Of a DNA stretch of 64,000 nt, positions 23,803 through 35,149 are shown piece by piece. Numbering within the stretch: the stretch's first letter is position 1; every line of letters starts with the position of its first letter. A program made the translations under genes and the position numbers. The notes beneath the pieces were generated by a model. That model ran no database searches and was not told where the DNA came from. It saw only the letters and a program-made list of their open reading frames with translations. Where the stretch lies: contig NC_134530.1 of NCBI RefSeq assembly GCF_050624435.1, forward strand, positions 145,368,721 to 145,432,720, given 5' to 3'. Source of the stretch: Tenrec ecaudatus (lineage: Eukaryota > Chordata > Mammalia > Afrosoricida > Tenrecidae).

Positions 23803-26350
23803 AAAACCCTAGTCTCTCCCACTATCTAACATCGTGACATTTACTGGCTTAAATTGCTATGCAACTTGAATTTCTCGGTGCGGTAATTTCTGACGCCTGG
23901 AGCTTTCTAGAGCAAAATTGAGGAGATTTCCTAGAGGAGGTGGTCTTTAGAAGACTGGTCTTGTGATTTAAAATGTAAAGAGAGAACCAGCAGGCAGAGC
24001 CATTCAGTTGGGAGTGTGAGACCTGGGTCCTGTTCATTTAAACAAATTTCAAATGCAGACTTCATGATGCCCACTGCATTTCCTTAGAGATGCCGCGTGG
24101 AGGGACCCTTAACATCACACTTAACTCAGCAACACACGACAGGCTCAGTAAATGATTTTGAGACGTGAAAGGTAGACATCTATAAGGGGTACCCAGTCTG
24201 GCAGGGTTTAAAGGGCAGGAAGGACATTGTCATCCTCAGGATTCCCCAGAAAACGCTTGACATACACAACATGAATATGAAAAAAACACAACATGGAGTG
24301 CATTTATGAAAATCAACCCACAAACTCAACACTGCGATGCTTTTCAACGAATGAGTGAGCTTCCATGGACCCCACCAAGTGGTGGCCCAAGTTTAAGCCT
24401 TGGTCCTAATTTTTCTGTGACCATTGAGCTAGCTGCTGCTGGGGGTGAAATCACCACTGGAAATCTGTATCAGAGATTTCTCCTTTCAAGGTCTGCAAGA
24501 CTTTCGCTTGACTATGCCCTGAAAGAAAAACGAGACATTCCCTAAGAGCACAGCTGTGCTCTCTAAAGTGGATGGAAGGGGCAGTTACTGAGCCTTGATT
24601 ATGAAAATAAAGACTAAACTTTTCCGTGACGGCATTTAATAATCAGGGGTTAACTTCCTACGGAGGGCAAGGCCCTGTGCTCTGGAATGTACTGGTAGTA
24701 TAGGAGGGGCAGATTGGTAGAAGTTTATGGGCTAGTCTGCTCCTTGAGGAATTCTAATGGAAGATAAGAAGCCATCTTTTTTTTTTTTTTTTTAAGAAGC
24801 CATCTTTTAAAAGCATGTTTATGTAGGTTCTCTGGAAGAAAGCTAAGTGAAAGCGGAATCTTAGCTGCTGACTGAACACAGACATTTTGCGTTCTCAATT
24901 TTGAGAGGAATCTGCAGTTTTGAACTTGTTGGATTGGATCAGAGGCTGGGCTGAAACATTATTTCCTGTGTGGGCCAGTGAAGTGAGTCTAGTTTTCAAT
25001 GAAATGATGGGTCTCTTTTATACCCACAGAAAATGATTTAGAACCTAACCTTCCCTGGCAGTATCTGACCATTACCTAAGGTCCTTGCCTTTGTTCAGTT
25101 TCAAGAGGCATCGACTGAAATGGACAAACTGTGTTGGTCTTGACCTTCTCATGGCTTCAGAGTTACCTCTAACTGAGCAGGGTCTCTTGGGGTCCAGACC
25201 TCAAAGACACTGCTTCCACCTCACAACATAACAGGGTCAGGTATTGTGATAGGTGCTGGAAAGATGAGGAAAAGCGATGTGGTTATCCACCTCAAGTGTT
25301 GTGAGGCCAGTGTGGAGGACAGACACCGCAGTGTACAACTATGATGCAATGTGATCTTTTTTTTTTATGACAGAGAGAGTGTTCACACAGCATTTGGGAG
25401 GAATTTCAGACGATACCGGACTCCCTGGGACAGGACTTGGGTTCATTTTGAAAATCTGAGTTTGCTATGGGGCCTGTGAACAATGCCATTCAGATGAAGG
25501 CAGGCAGTACATGCAAAGTCCGTGTAGTGTGGAGGCTAAGCGTGTTGAGAATGAGAGTAATTAAGTGGGACCGGAGCGGACTCCAGAAAGTACAAATCTT
25601 TCCCATATTTGGTGCTGGGACTCTTGCACCTAAAGGAGAAGGCCAGGTCTAATATTCAGAGTGGGGCCTGGTCTACCCCTGATCTCCCCCTGGGCTAAAC
25701 ACTAGACATCACATGACTGCCATGGAGTGGAGAAACCGGTTTCATCCCTTCACCTAGAGTTTGCCCTCAGATTAGAGTGGAAGGGGGAGCCATTTGAGGT
25801 TCTCGCCAGTCTCTTTTACTCAGCTTCCGTTCCAGGAAGTGCAGTGTTGATCTAGTGACAGTGGTTTGGTTTGTGTTCCTAAATTTGTCAGCCCACAGCA
25901 CTTGCAGGCTGAGAGAACTCACTCTGTTGACATCCCCTTGGGCTCTAGAGACTGGCCTCCTGCTATCACTGTAGGCACTGAAAGAAGCAGCCAGACTTGA
26001 CCTTGGTGTGGCTGCTGGGGCAGGGGAGGGGGGAATTACAACTAGAGATAGAGCCTCAGTTTGGGAAAACTATCTTGAAGCAGGTGTGAAAGACATGTTT
26101 TCCCCAAACCCGCAGGTAAGCACTCAATGTGGGTTGGAATCTATTCACACAGAGATAAGTCCTCTATTCGTTTCCCATTGCGTTCCTACACAAACATATC
26201 ATCAGTACATCACAACTGTGACAAAGAATTATTGAAGAAATACCATGAGAATGTATCTGTAAAATCACTGTTTGGAAGTGAAAATGTTTCTCCGTGTCCC
26301 AGAATTCTTCAGCGAAGAATCACTTTCACCGGTACTTTGTAGAAAGAGAT
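23803..26350. other. Gene-free stretch with a tail-only insertion and a weak L2
   Basis: Probably CD53 intron 1 if the candidate first exon is right. A poly(T) run flanked by a 16-base duplication lies at 24,765-24,808 (listed separately). About 25,225-25,300 has an L2-like phrase ('aggtattgtgataggtgctg'). Nothing else recognised. Confidence 0.4.
24765..24808 (-). mobile_element. Tail-only retrotransposition scar
   Basis: A pure T run is bracketed by two perfect copies of taagaagccatctttt (24,765-24,780 and 24,793-24,808). Past the right copy the junction reads cttttaaaag, so the reverse strand shows an ideal L1-endonuclease site TTTT/AAAA. It looks like a target duplication around a poly(A) tail with no element body. 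Confidence 0.75.
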
Positions 26351-26351
26351 A

Positions 26352-26515
26352 AAAACAAACTTCTGACTCATGATGACCCTATGCGCTCCAGTGTGGCACA
26401 GTGCTGGGGTTTTCTTGGCTATAATATGTACAGAAGCTGATCACCAGGCTTTTTCCCACAGTTCCACGGGGTGGGTTCAAACCATGAGCCTTTAGTTCAT
26501 AGTCATTCACAAACC
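26352..26515 (-). repeat. AfroSINE
   Basis: 'ctgactcatgatgaccctat' and 'ggtgggttcaaaccatgagc' in reverse. Confidence 0.85.
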
Positions 26516-26579
26516 TTGTAGGAAGAGAGAGCCAAACGTCAAAACCCATTGTATCAAGTCAGTCGTAGGAAGGGATATG

Positions 26580-26768
26580 AAACCAAACCCACTGCTGTCT
26601 CATCCCTTCTGACTCAGAATGAGTCAGAGAGCTCTTCTACAGGGTTTCTGAGCCTGTGTGTCTTTACAGGAGTAGATAGCCTCGTCTTTTATCTGTAGAG
26701 TGGATGGTGGGTTTGAACTGCCAACCTTGCAGTTAGCTGTTCAGCATTTACCCAACAGGAAAACCAAT
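26580..26768 (-). repeat. AfroSINE
   Basis: 'aaaccaaacccactgctgtc' at the reversed 3' end and 'gtttgaactgccaaccttgc' near the head. Confidence 0.93.
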
Positions 26769-27069
26769 AATTCCCTTGCAGAATACCATGGTTTTGTACA
26801 TTTATTGTGATTACCTCTGGGAAATTGAGTCTCAGATTATTTTATAATTTATCTTTTGCTCTTTTCTTTAATGCTTGCAATTTCTTACAAGGGCCGCATA
26901 GCACATTTTCAAAATGGTATTTCCCCCCAAATAGCTTCGGGTCTTTGCTGTTTTATTCCTAAAATTCTCGCAGAAACTCAGAATTCTTCTTGAAATAGAC
27001 TGGAGACTCTGAATTTGATCTTTTAGACAATATTCACAGAACCACGCACTTGGGTAGTGAGTCACTTTG

Positions 27070-27215
27070 AAAATATTATATCATTTAACCAGTGAGATAA
27101 GTTTTAATATTACGTTTTAAAGATGAGGACATTTTCAGAGAGATGGTTAAAATACTGCTCAAAAGCACAGTGTCACTGCTATAATCCAAAACTAGACCTG
27201 ACTGATTCCCAAACT
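27070..27215 (-). repeat. MIR SINE
   Basis: 'tttaaagatgaggacatttt' then 'cagagagatggttaaaatac' and 'ataatccaaaactagacctg' are the reversed MIR core. Confidence 0.8.
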
Positions 27216-27585
27216 AGTGCTTATTAAATTGCTTTTCATGGAATCTCATATTCCTTGGACTGTTAACAAGAAATTTCCATATACAATGGACAGTGTGTGA
27301 CCAAAAGCCAGTTTGCATTAGCAGCTGAGCACCCTGAACACTTGGACTACCCAATTTTTTACTCCTTCTCATTTTACTTTATTGTGAATTGGGTGAAATT
27401 TTTATAAGCAGATCATTTTATATTCCATGATTCATAAACATTTTGTTTTCCATGCCCCGTGTAACATCAATCCCACTTCCTTCCTGTTGTCCTTCCTCCT
27501 CTCCTAACCCTTTTGCACGTTGTCCTTGAAAAAATGCTGCTCTTTGGATCTCAAGCAGTTGTAAGGAGTGTGTACCTCACTAGCA

Positions 27586-29865
27586 CAGTGATACCCTGGC
27601 TGTCAAATGGCGCCAAGCTCTAACTTTCCAGGACTCAAACGTCAAAGTTAAAAAAATCTGCTCAGTGTTCATAACGTTGCTCAATAGTTGAACTGAAAAA
27701 TCTGACTTGAGAAAAATCTGTACAGGCCAAGAATGTATCACATGTTGCCTCTGGCCAAATACACAGAGGAGTGACGCTTCAGTCTCTACTGCTGCTCAGG
27801 ACAACTTACAGTGTTTGTGTTAGTGTACTCACACACTCACCATTGTGCTTTGTTTTGCACTTCATTTGCATAAAATATCATAACCATGACTCGAAAGAAA
27901 TTCAGTGTTATCAGCAGTAGAGCTAAGAGGAAAACTGAGAGCCATGATACAGTTTAAGAAATAAATCACTGCAAAATTTTAACCAGGTCACTGCTCGTCT
28001 GATTTGGCAGCTGAATACAACATGGCTTAGTCAACATTATCAACATTTCTGAAAGAAAAAAAACCCCATGATTAAAGTGGCTAATGTCGCAAAAGTTGTG
28101 AAATCATTAACCATGAAACAAAGAACCCAGAGGCTGAAAAGTTCCTGTTACTTTGGATAAATTAGAAACAATTCTTTTTGTTATCGTTATTTTGTGTTTG
28201 TTTTTGCTGTTGTTGTTATTGTTTTGCTGGTTTTGACTTTGTTGTTTTATTTGGCTTTGCCTCCTTTTTGCACATATTAATGTATCTGCATGTCTATCTA
28301 GATAAGATAGGTGGGATAAATAATTCAGAGATGAAAAGATTGGGACTAATGGTTGGGGGAGGGTACAGGAGAAGGGGAGGTGGGATAAGGAAGGGGAGGA
28401 GGGAACAATCCAGAAATAAAGGAACAACAATGGAAGGAAGATCATAGGATGCCTAATGGGGTTCAATCAAGGGCAATGTAGCACCGAGGAATTACTAAAC
28501 ATGCATGAAGGCCGAACATGATGGTGGGACAAGAGGGAAGGACAAAGGAAATAGAGGAAAGAACCAGGAGGCAGAGGACATTTATAGAGGCCTAAAACAT
28601 GCATGTACATATGTACACATACATATAATGAGAGGGGAATATAACTGTGTACTCATAGCTATATGTTAAGAATTAAGGTTGCAGATGAACATTGGGCCTC
28701 TACTCAAGTACTCCCTTAATACAAGAACACTTTGTCCTAACACTCTGGCATTATGTGATGCTCACCTTCCTGACACGATTGCTGAAGACAAAATGGGTGC
28801 ATAAATAAATGTGGTGAAGAAAGCTAATGGTGCCCGGCTATCAAAAGATATGATGTCGGGGGTCTTAAAGGCTTGAAGATAAACAAGTGGCCATTAGCTA
28901 AGAAGCAACAAAACCCACATGGAAGAACCATACCAGCCCATGTGATCATGAGGTGTCGATGGGATCAGTTATCAGACACCTAAGACCCAGAATAAAACCA
29001 TACCCAAGGTGAATTGGGCGAGGGGTGCATGGGGTGGAGATCTAATGCCCATCTGTAGACAGTTGCATATCCCCTTACAGAGGAGTCATAGGGAAGAGAT
29101 GAGCCAGTCAGGGTGCAGTATAGCACCTATGAAATGCATAACTTTCATCTAGTTCTTTGGTGTTTCCTTCACCCCACTAGCATGATCTCAATTCTACCTC
29201 ACAAATCAGATTAGACCGGAACATGTACATTGCTACAGATAGGAGCCCACAACACGTAAGTCCAGGATAGACATACTCCTCAGGGCCAACAAGGAGAGTG
29301 GGGATGCCTGGAGGATTAGGTGGGGTAGGGGGAGAAAAAGGGAACCCATCACAAGGATCAACCTAGAACTCCTTCCCAGGGAGACAAATAATGGAAAAGT
29401 GGGTGAGGGGTGATGGAGGACAATGTAAGATGTGGACAAAATAATCTATAACTTAACAAGGGTTCGTGAGGGAAGGTAGGAGGAAGAAATTGGGAGCTGA
29501 TATCAGGGGATCAAGTGGGAAGAGAATGTTTGAAAATGATGATGGCGGCATATGTGCAAATGTGCTTGACACACTGGAGGAATGTCTGGATTGTGATAAG
29601 AGATGTAAGATACCCCCAATAAAAGTGTTTTTATTTTTTAAAGAAACAATGGTGACAGTGTATCTAAGACAGTAATATGCAAAGAAGGTTAAAAGTGATT
29701 TGTAGTCCTGGAAAAATGAATTTATAAGTGTAATGTTGGAGGCCTCAGAACCAAATATTTGGTTTTTCATTATTTCTTATGGGAAAAATATGTTCAGTTC
29801 TTGAACTTTTCAGTGTTCAAAAAATGAATTGGAATGAATTGAGTTCGACAACCGAGGTACCGCTA
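27586..29865 (+). mobile_element. Tigger-like DNA transposon split by a family A copy
   Basis: Inverted ends: left CAGTGATACCCTGGCTGTC at 27,586, right 'gacaaccgaggtaccgcta' ending about 29,865. They pair as imperfect inverted repeats of the pogo/Tigger type. A degenerate frame opens at ATG 27,886 (MTRKKFSV) and reads like a Tigger transposase N-terminus with several stops. Family A sequence interrupts it at 28,165-29,640. Without the insert the element is only about 0.8 kb, so the transposase core and DDE domain are largely missing. Confidence 0.75.
28165..29640 (+). repeat. Family A repeat, long copy
   Basis: Starts in the T-rich tract, then 'tatctagataagataggtgg' (also at the window end), the A/G-rich body, 'gatgctcaccttcctgacac', 'ggtgaagaaagctaatgg', and the tail CCCCCAATAAAAG. 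About 1.48 kb, 5'-truncated relative to the copy at 3.7 kb. No ORF. Confidence 0.92.
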
Positions 29866-30364
29866 TATTCTTGTCCCACTTGTGGTCTCTTGTTCTCCTG
29901 ACAATGGAGCTGAAGGAGTGAGCTCAGTTCCAAACCGAGGTTTCCGCCAGTCGGTAAACCTGATCTCTTTTAGGGTTTTGAGTTTTTTCCACATGTTCTC
30001 ACATTCCTGTAGTTTTTTACGCCTACTTTACTCTCTTAGAAGCCCACCATGTACATTCTAACTCTCAGAAATCACTCATTAAAGAACAAACCAAACCACC
30101 ACAAATGCCCTGTTGTTTTTCCTTGCTTTTTATTTTTATAGTTTGGTCTCATTTTCTTCACATGGTTTGACCGTGGATTCCCCTCACTCCTTATTGTTAT
30201 TTTTGGCTTGTTTTCTGTGAGGGGCACTTACTAACATCTCATAAACATAGGGTCAAGCCAAGCCTACCAATTGTGGCTCAAGATTCGCCACTAAGCTATG
30301 GCTAAAAATGAAGCACTAAGAGAGTTTTTGCCCTCTGTCTAAGTTTTTCCACTTCTCTTGTTAG

Positions 30365-30482
30365 TGCCTGACTTATAGAGACTTTAAAATCATAGTTTTG
30401 CACTGCCCAATGATGGGTTGCATCTTGAAAGGGTTTTGAGTTAACAGCCTAACTCGTGACCCACTATGCCACAAGGGCTCCT
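30365..30482 (-). repeat. AfroSINE, partial
   Basis: 'gagttaacagcctaactcgt' and 'ccactatgccacaagggctc' are the reversed head of the element. Confidence 0.85.
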
Positions 30483-30511
30483 ATTACTCAATTTTAGTTT
30501 TGATTAAATTT

Positions 30512-30684
30512 CAGGTGGGGCTTACGAGTTGAGCTGTGATCCTCAGCAGTTCGAAACCACCAGTAGCTCCAAGGGAGAAAGATGAGGCTTTCTACCCAGT
30601 AAACAGTCACAGTTTCAGAAAAGCACAGGGAGTCGCTATGAGTCAGCATTGACTTGATGGTATCGAGTTTGCTTTTGTGGGATG
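30512..30684 (+). repeat. AfroSINE
   Basis: 'cagcagttcgaaaccaccag', 'gagaaagatgaggctttcta' and 'ctatgagtcagcattgactt' are all well preserved. Confidence 0.95.
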
Positions 30685-31350
30685 TTTTTTGTTTTGGAAA
30701 ATGCAAAAGTAAATAGAACCAGAAATCCGCATGAAAGTCCATACTCTCTATACGGAGGAGAGTAACGATTGAACTTCCACGATCGGGCCATGGGAGATTG
30801 CTACAGCTAACTGTAGTCTGGCCAGGGCGGTACTGACGTCAGGGACTAGCCTCACAGTCATGAATCACAGGACTTGGAGTCATAGCCTTTGACTGGAGGG
30901 CACATGTCCGTTCTTCTGCACTGTGGGAGCTAATAAAGTGGAAGATTTAATAACTACCTAGTGGTTGTGAAAGAATGAATAAGGGTCTTCAGGCTATAAG
31001 AGAAAACTACCCTGCAAAGGGAAACTGTCTGCCTCAGGGAATTGAAAAGGAGAAATGGAACCATATTCTCTCTAAGTCTGTGAATGCTGAAGTCATCATC
31101 AATGCATGGCATTGCAGTAGTTACATACAGTCTGTAGCAAGTGGGTGTGAGTCTGAGTAAACGGAAAATCAGAAAGGAAATAAGAGAGATTCCTCTTTAA
31201 GGCTGTGAAGGAACTAATGAGCGGGGAAATTCCCAGAGCCATTGGTTCCTCTTCATTTGGGGCTCTATGGGCAACCACCTCAGTCTGAACTAGCTGCCAC
31301 AGGATCCCAGGATGCTGCGACTATGGTACCTTTGGTCCAATTCCCTTCTG
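30685..31350. other. Gene-free stretch, nothing recognised
   Basis: No repeat, splice pair or coding frame with family features. Confidence 0.45.
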
Positions 31351-31369
31351 TTATGGTGGGTAAGGCATT

Positions 31370-31561
31370 CTGGTGGCGTAGGGGTTACACGTTGGGTTGT
31401 GATCCACAAGGTCAGCAGTCTGAAACCACCAGCCTCTCTGAGTGAAAAAGATAGGGCTTTCTATTCCAGTAAATAGCTTCAGTCTCAGAGATTCACAGGG
31501 CCAGGTCTATCCTGTCCTACACAGTCACTATCAGTCAGCATCAACTCAATGGCAGGGAGTT
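31370..31561 (+). repeat. AfroSINE with visible target-site duplication
   Basis: Body contains 'gtggcgtaggggttacacgt', 'ggtcagcagtctgaaaccac' and 'cagcatcaactcaatggcag'. It is flanked by a 19-base direct repeat with one mismatch, ttatggtgggtaaggcatt at 31,351-31,369 and again at 31,562-31,580. A relatively young, L1-type (TPRT) insertion. Confidence 0.97.
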
Positions 31562-31643
31562 TTATGGTGGGTAAAGCATTTGCATAAGTCCAAAAAATCA
31601 CGTATCAGCAAAACAAACAAACAAAAAGAATATCAATCTGTGG

Positions 31644-34017
31644 TAGTTAGATTATATGTCAACTTGGCAGTACCTGTGTGGAGATAGGGGAGAATCCAAA
31701 CTAACAATTAGGTGGTAGCCTGATAATGCCTCCTTGGGGTTATGACCTTTTTTTTTTTTTTTTAAATCTCACTTAAACCTAGAATAGGTAAATGTATTTT
31801 TAATTGTTTTAATAGGGGCTCATACAACTCTTATCACAATCCATACATATATCAATGTGTAAAGCACATTTGTACGTTCATTGCCCATTGCCCTCATCAT
31901 TCTCAAAACATTTGCTCTCCACTTAAGCCCCTGGCATCAGGTCCTCATTTTTTCCCCTCCCTTCCTGTTCATCCCTCCCTCATAAACCCTTGATAATTTA
32001 TAAATTATTATTTTGTCATATCTTGTCTTGTCCGACATCTCCCTTCACCCACTTTTCTGTTGTCCATCCCCCAGGGAGGAGGTCAAATGTAGATCCTTGT
32101 AATTAGTTCCCCCTTTCCAATCCAACCCCCTCTATGTTCCCAGTATCACCACTCACACCACTGGCCCTGAAGGGATCATCCGCCTGGATTTCCTGTGTTT
32201 CTGGCTCCTATCTGTGCCAGTGTACATCCTCTGGTCTATCCAGACTTGCAAGGTAGAATTTGGATCATGATAGTTGAGGCGGGGGAAAGGGGGAGGAAGC
32301 ATTTAGGAACTAGAGGAAAGTTGTATTTTTCATCGTTGCTAAATCACACCCTGTCTGGCTCGTCTCCTCCCCGAGACCCCTCTGCAAGGGGATCTCCAGT
32401 GGTCTACAAATGGGCTTTGGGTCTCCACTCCGCACTCCCCTCCTCATTCACTATGGTAAGATTTTTTTGTTCTTTGATGCCTGATACCTGATCTCTTCAA
32501 CACTATGGCCTTTTTATAAGAGAAACAGTGAGAACCTCTCTCTTTTGCCCTTTGCTGTCATCCCTGTGTGGATGTTGTGTCTGCCTCCATTGGTGACCCT
32601 ATGTGGGCTGCTGACCCTGGGAGCTGTCAGTGTCCTGCCACACTTCCATCGACCTTGGATCCATATGACTCTGTACCAATGGCTTATGTGACCTGAGTAA
32701 GGATGTGGTCGCGACTAAAGACATCAGATCACAACATATAGGTTAAATATAGCATTTAAAAAGGCCAAACCACTGAGAATTGTGGTCTAGACAAGTGGGC
32801 ATATATGTTTTAGGACACAGATGACAAACATTCCAAATCTTTCTCACTCTAAAATTTATGTCCTTACCACATACAAAGTATTTTTACACCATCATATCAT
32901 CACAAAAGTCTTAATTCAATGCCGAATCCAAATTCCATCCTGGGGCAAAATCCATCTTCATTTGTGAATCAAGAATGCAAGTTATCTGCTTCCAAGGTAC
33001 AGTGGTGGAGCCAGCACGAGGTAGTCAGTTCCCTTATAAAGGGAAGACTGGACAAAGGGTATGAAGCAAGTAGCACACCCAAAGCAAGAACACTTGGCAT
33101 TAGCTTTCAAGTCTTGCAAATAACTCTCTATTCTCTGAGACCATTTAGACGATAACTTCCATACTCTGGGGATCGCCCAGGTTCTCTGGATTCTGGGTGG
33201 AGGCTTCTCAGACTTGGGCTTCCAGGCCTGCTTGGATGGTGAGTCTACTCCCACAGCTTTGGGCAGCCTCGTTCTCTTAGTCCAAATGCGTGGCGATCCC
33301 ACACCTTCAGCCTGTGGAATACTCCTTGCTCTTGAATGGCAGCCCCATACTTTAGAACCGAGTGGGTGAAAATCTGATTCTTTGAAACCTGGGAGGCTGT
33401 GACTCCACGCTATGGTGCCTCAGAAGTCTAGCCCGACCCTTTGAGACCAAGGGAGGAGCTCTGTTTCCTGTGCTCCTTGTCTCTTCTGGTTCTGATTCCT
33501 AGTTCCTTGGCCTCAAACATCTTGGGCCATCCCAGTTCTGCCCTATACAAGTCAGTGTCACCAAGCTTTTCAGTGTACCAATAAGTGCCCGAAGCACTCC
33601 GCCATCAGAAAACTTGTTCCATAGGGGCTTAGCTGTCTTCCTCCTTACCTGGTAAGCTTAGCTTGATTAACAAATGCTGGGAGATGCCCCACTCTACCAA
33701 GTAGCCTGTGCCTAAAGGCACTCAGCTAGCTCATTCTGTGTAATCAACTCCAGTGCTGTCTTACATCCATCTGCTGGGTTTTCCCGATTTCTCTCATTTT
33801 ATCTCCTGCTTTCCTCCTGTAACAGGAGTTTACGCAGGTCTGTGACCTGAGTGAAGGTCTCACAGCCCACTCTCATCCCCTGAGAGCTGATTGGTTGACC
33901 ACATGAGAGCATACAATGGAGACGATCACATCTTTAAATAATGACAAAACCACTGAGAATCATGACCCAGCCAAGTTGACACACATTTTAGTTGGGGCCA
34001 TAACTCAATCTAGGACA
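31644..34017. mobile_element. ERVL/MaLR LTR cluster, both orientations (fossil)
   Basis: The left edge 'tggtagttagattatatgtc' then 'aacttggcag' is an MLT2-like LTR start on +. Two MLT2-like LTR starts read on -, one at about 32,820 and one at about 34,017; both contain 'accactgagaat' followed by a stretch like 'ccaagttgacacac'. The stretch between them (32.82-33.94 kb) is plausibly internal or LTR sequence but I could not place it by domain. A family A copy sits inside at 31,753-32,503. Broken and old; the number of separate elements is uncertain (two or three). Confidence 0.5.
31753..32503 (-). repeat. Family A repeat inserted in an LTR
   Basis: Poly(T), then 'aataggggctcatacaactc', the pyrimidine tract, 'aaaggtagaattt'-type blocks and 'tgatgcctgatacctgatct'. 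Flanked by tatgaccttttt (from 31,741) and tatggccttttt (32,504-32,515), a 12-base target duplication with one mismatch. 5'-truncated; belongs to the 'ggggctcatacaactc' subfamily. Confidence 0.93.
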
Positions 34018-34074
34018 TTATGAGTCAGAAACAACTGGATAACACATAACAAGTACCAGACACCAGAGGTGTTA

Positions 34075-34262
34075 AAACCAAAACCTCTCTACCATTGAGT
34101 CAATTCGCACCCACTGAGCCCCTGTAGAACAGGATAGAACTGCCCTGTAGATGTCTGAAACGGTAACTCTTACAGGAGTAGAACATCTGATCTGGTGGTT
34201 TCGAACTGCTAACCTTCTGGTTAGCAGCCCAATGTGTAATCCACGATACCACCAGGCTCTTA
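34075..34262 (-). repeat. AfroSINE
   Basis: 'accattgagtcaattcgcac', 'aggatagaactgccctgtag' and 'gtttcgaactgctaaccttc' in reverse. Confidence 0.95.
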
Positions 34263-34480
34263 TATACTGTATTAGGTCTGGAGAATTCAAAGATGACTAA
34301 GATAGCCCCTGCCCTCAAGGAGCTCCCAGTCTAGTGTGGAAGGAAATGATGTAAGAAAAGTGGTGTACAATGATAGAGCTGCAAACTTATTAGTGGTACT
34401 CATGAAAGGCACAGCGTTGAACTTGAAGAATTAGGTACCTGACATGAGAGGAGGCTTCCTAGAAAAGTGACTCACGGGCT
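34263..34480 (+). repeat. L2 LINE 3' segment
   Basis: 'cctgccctcaaggagctccc' followed by 'agtctagtgtggaaggaa' is the familiar L2 phrase. Confidence 0.65.
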
Positions 34481-34512
34481 GTGTCATTAGAATGATTAAA
34501 AGCTAGCTAGAT

Positions 34513-34653
34513 GAGGAGTCCTGGTGGCATAGTGCAAGGCGGGGCTTTCTTCTCTGGTGAAGAGTTACAGTCCCTGAAATCCACAGAGGCGGTTCTACCT
34601 TGTCCTACAGGAGCATCATGAGTCAGAACTGAGTCACGAGCATTGAGTTTGAG
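34513..34653 (+). repeat. AfroSINE, internally deleted
   Basis: 'ggagtcctggtggcatagtg' joins directly to 'caaggcggggctttcttctc', skipping the tRNA-like middle; the 3' half is normal. Confidence 0.92.
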
Positions 34654-34857
34654 ATACAAGATTGAGAGAGAGCGAAACTGGATATTCTGGCAAAGAATCG
34701 CATGAGCAAAGGTGAGAAAGGAGACATTGAGGCAAGCATCCAGTGTTCTCTGTTAGATTTTAAAGTGTAAGACGGGGAGAGTTGCAATGAATTGGAGAGC
34801 GAGAGAAAGAAACAAATCATAGGTGAACTTTTTGACATATGTATACCAAAAATGAAA

Positions 34858-35050
34858 AAAAAAATCTCAGTTCCATCGCGTCAGAATCTGTTCCGACTGT
34901 GACAGATCCTATAGGACGGCATAGAACCCCCCTGTGGATTTCTGAGACTGTGACTCTTTACAGGAATAGAAAGCCTCTTCCTTCTCCCTCAGAGCAGCAG
35001 GCGATTTCAAACAGCCCAACCAGTAACCCCTTCGCCATCAAGGCTCCATG
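34858..35050 (-). repeat. AfroSINE
   Basis: 'gttccatcgcgtcagaatct', 'gatttctgagactgtgactc' and 'gccatcaaggctcc' in reverse. Confidence 0.93.
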
Positions 35051-35149
35051 CTGACACATGTATACTGCATAAGCTCATCACCCCGAACAAGGTAGAGAAC
35101 GTAATCAGCACACTCGAAAGGTTTTCCCTGGCCTTTTCCCTTCTGTTCT

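Noticed and set aside
31370-31561. tRNA-like gene signal
   Set aside because: The A/B-box-like words belong to the tRNA-related head of AfroSINEs; there is no cloverleaf or anticodon arm that would make a tRNA gene.
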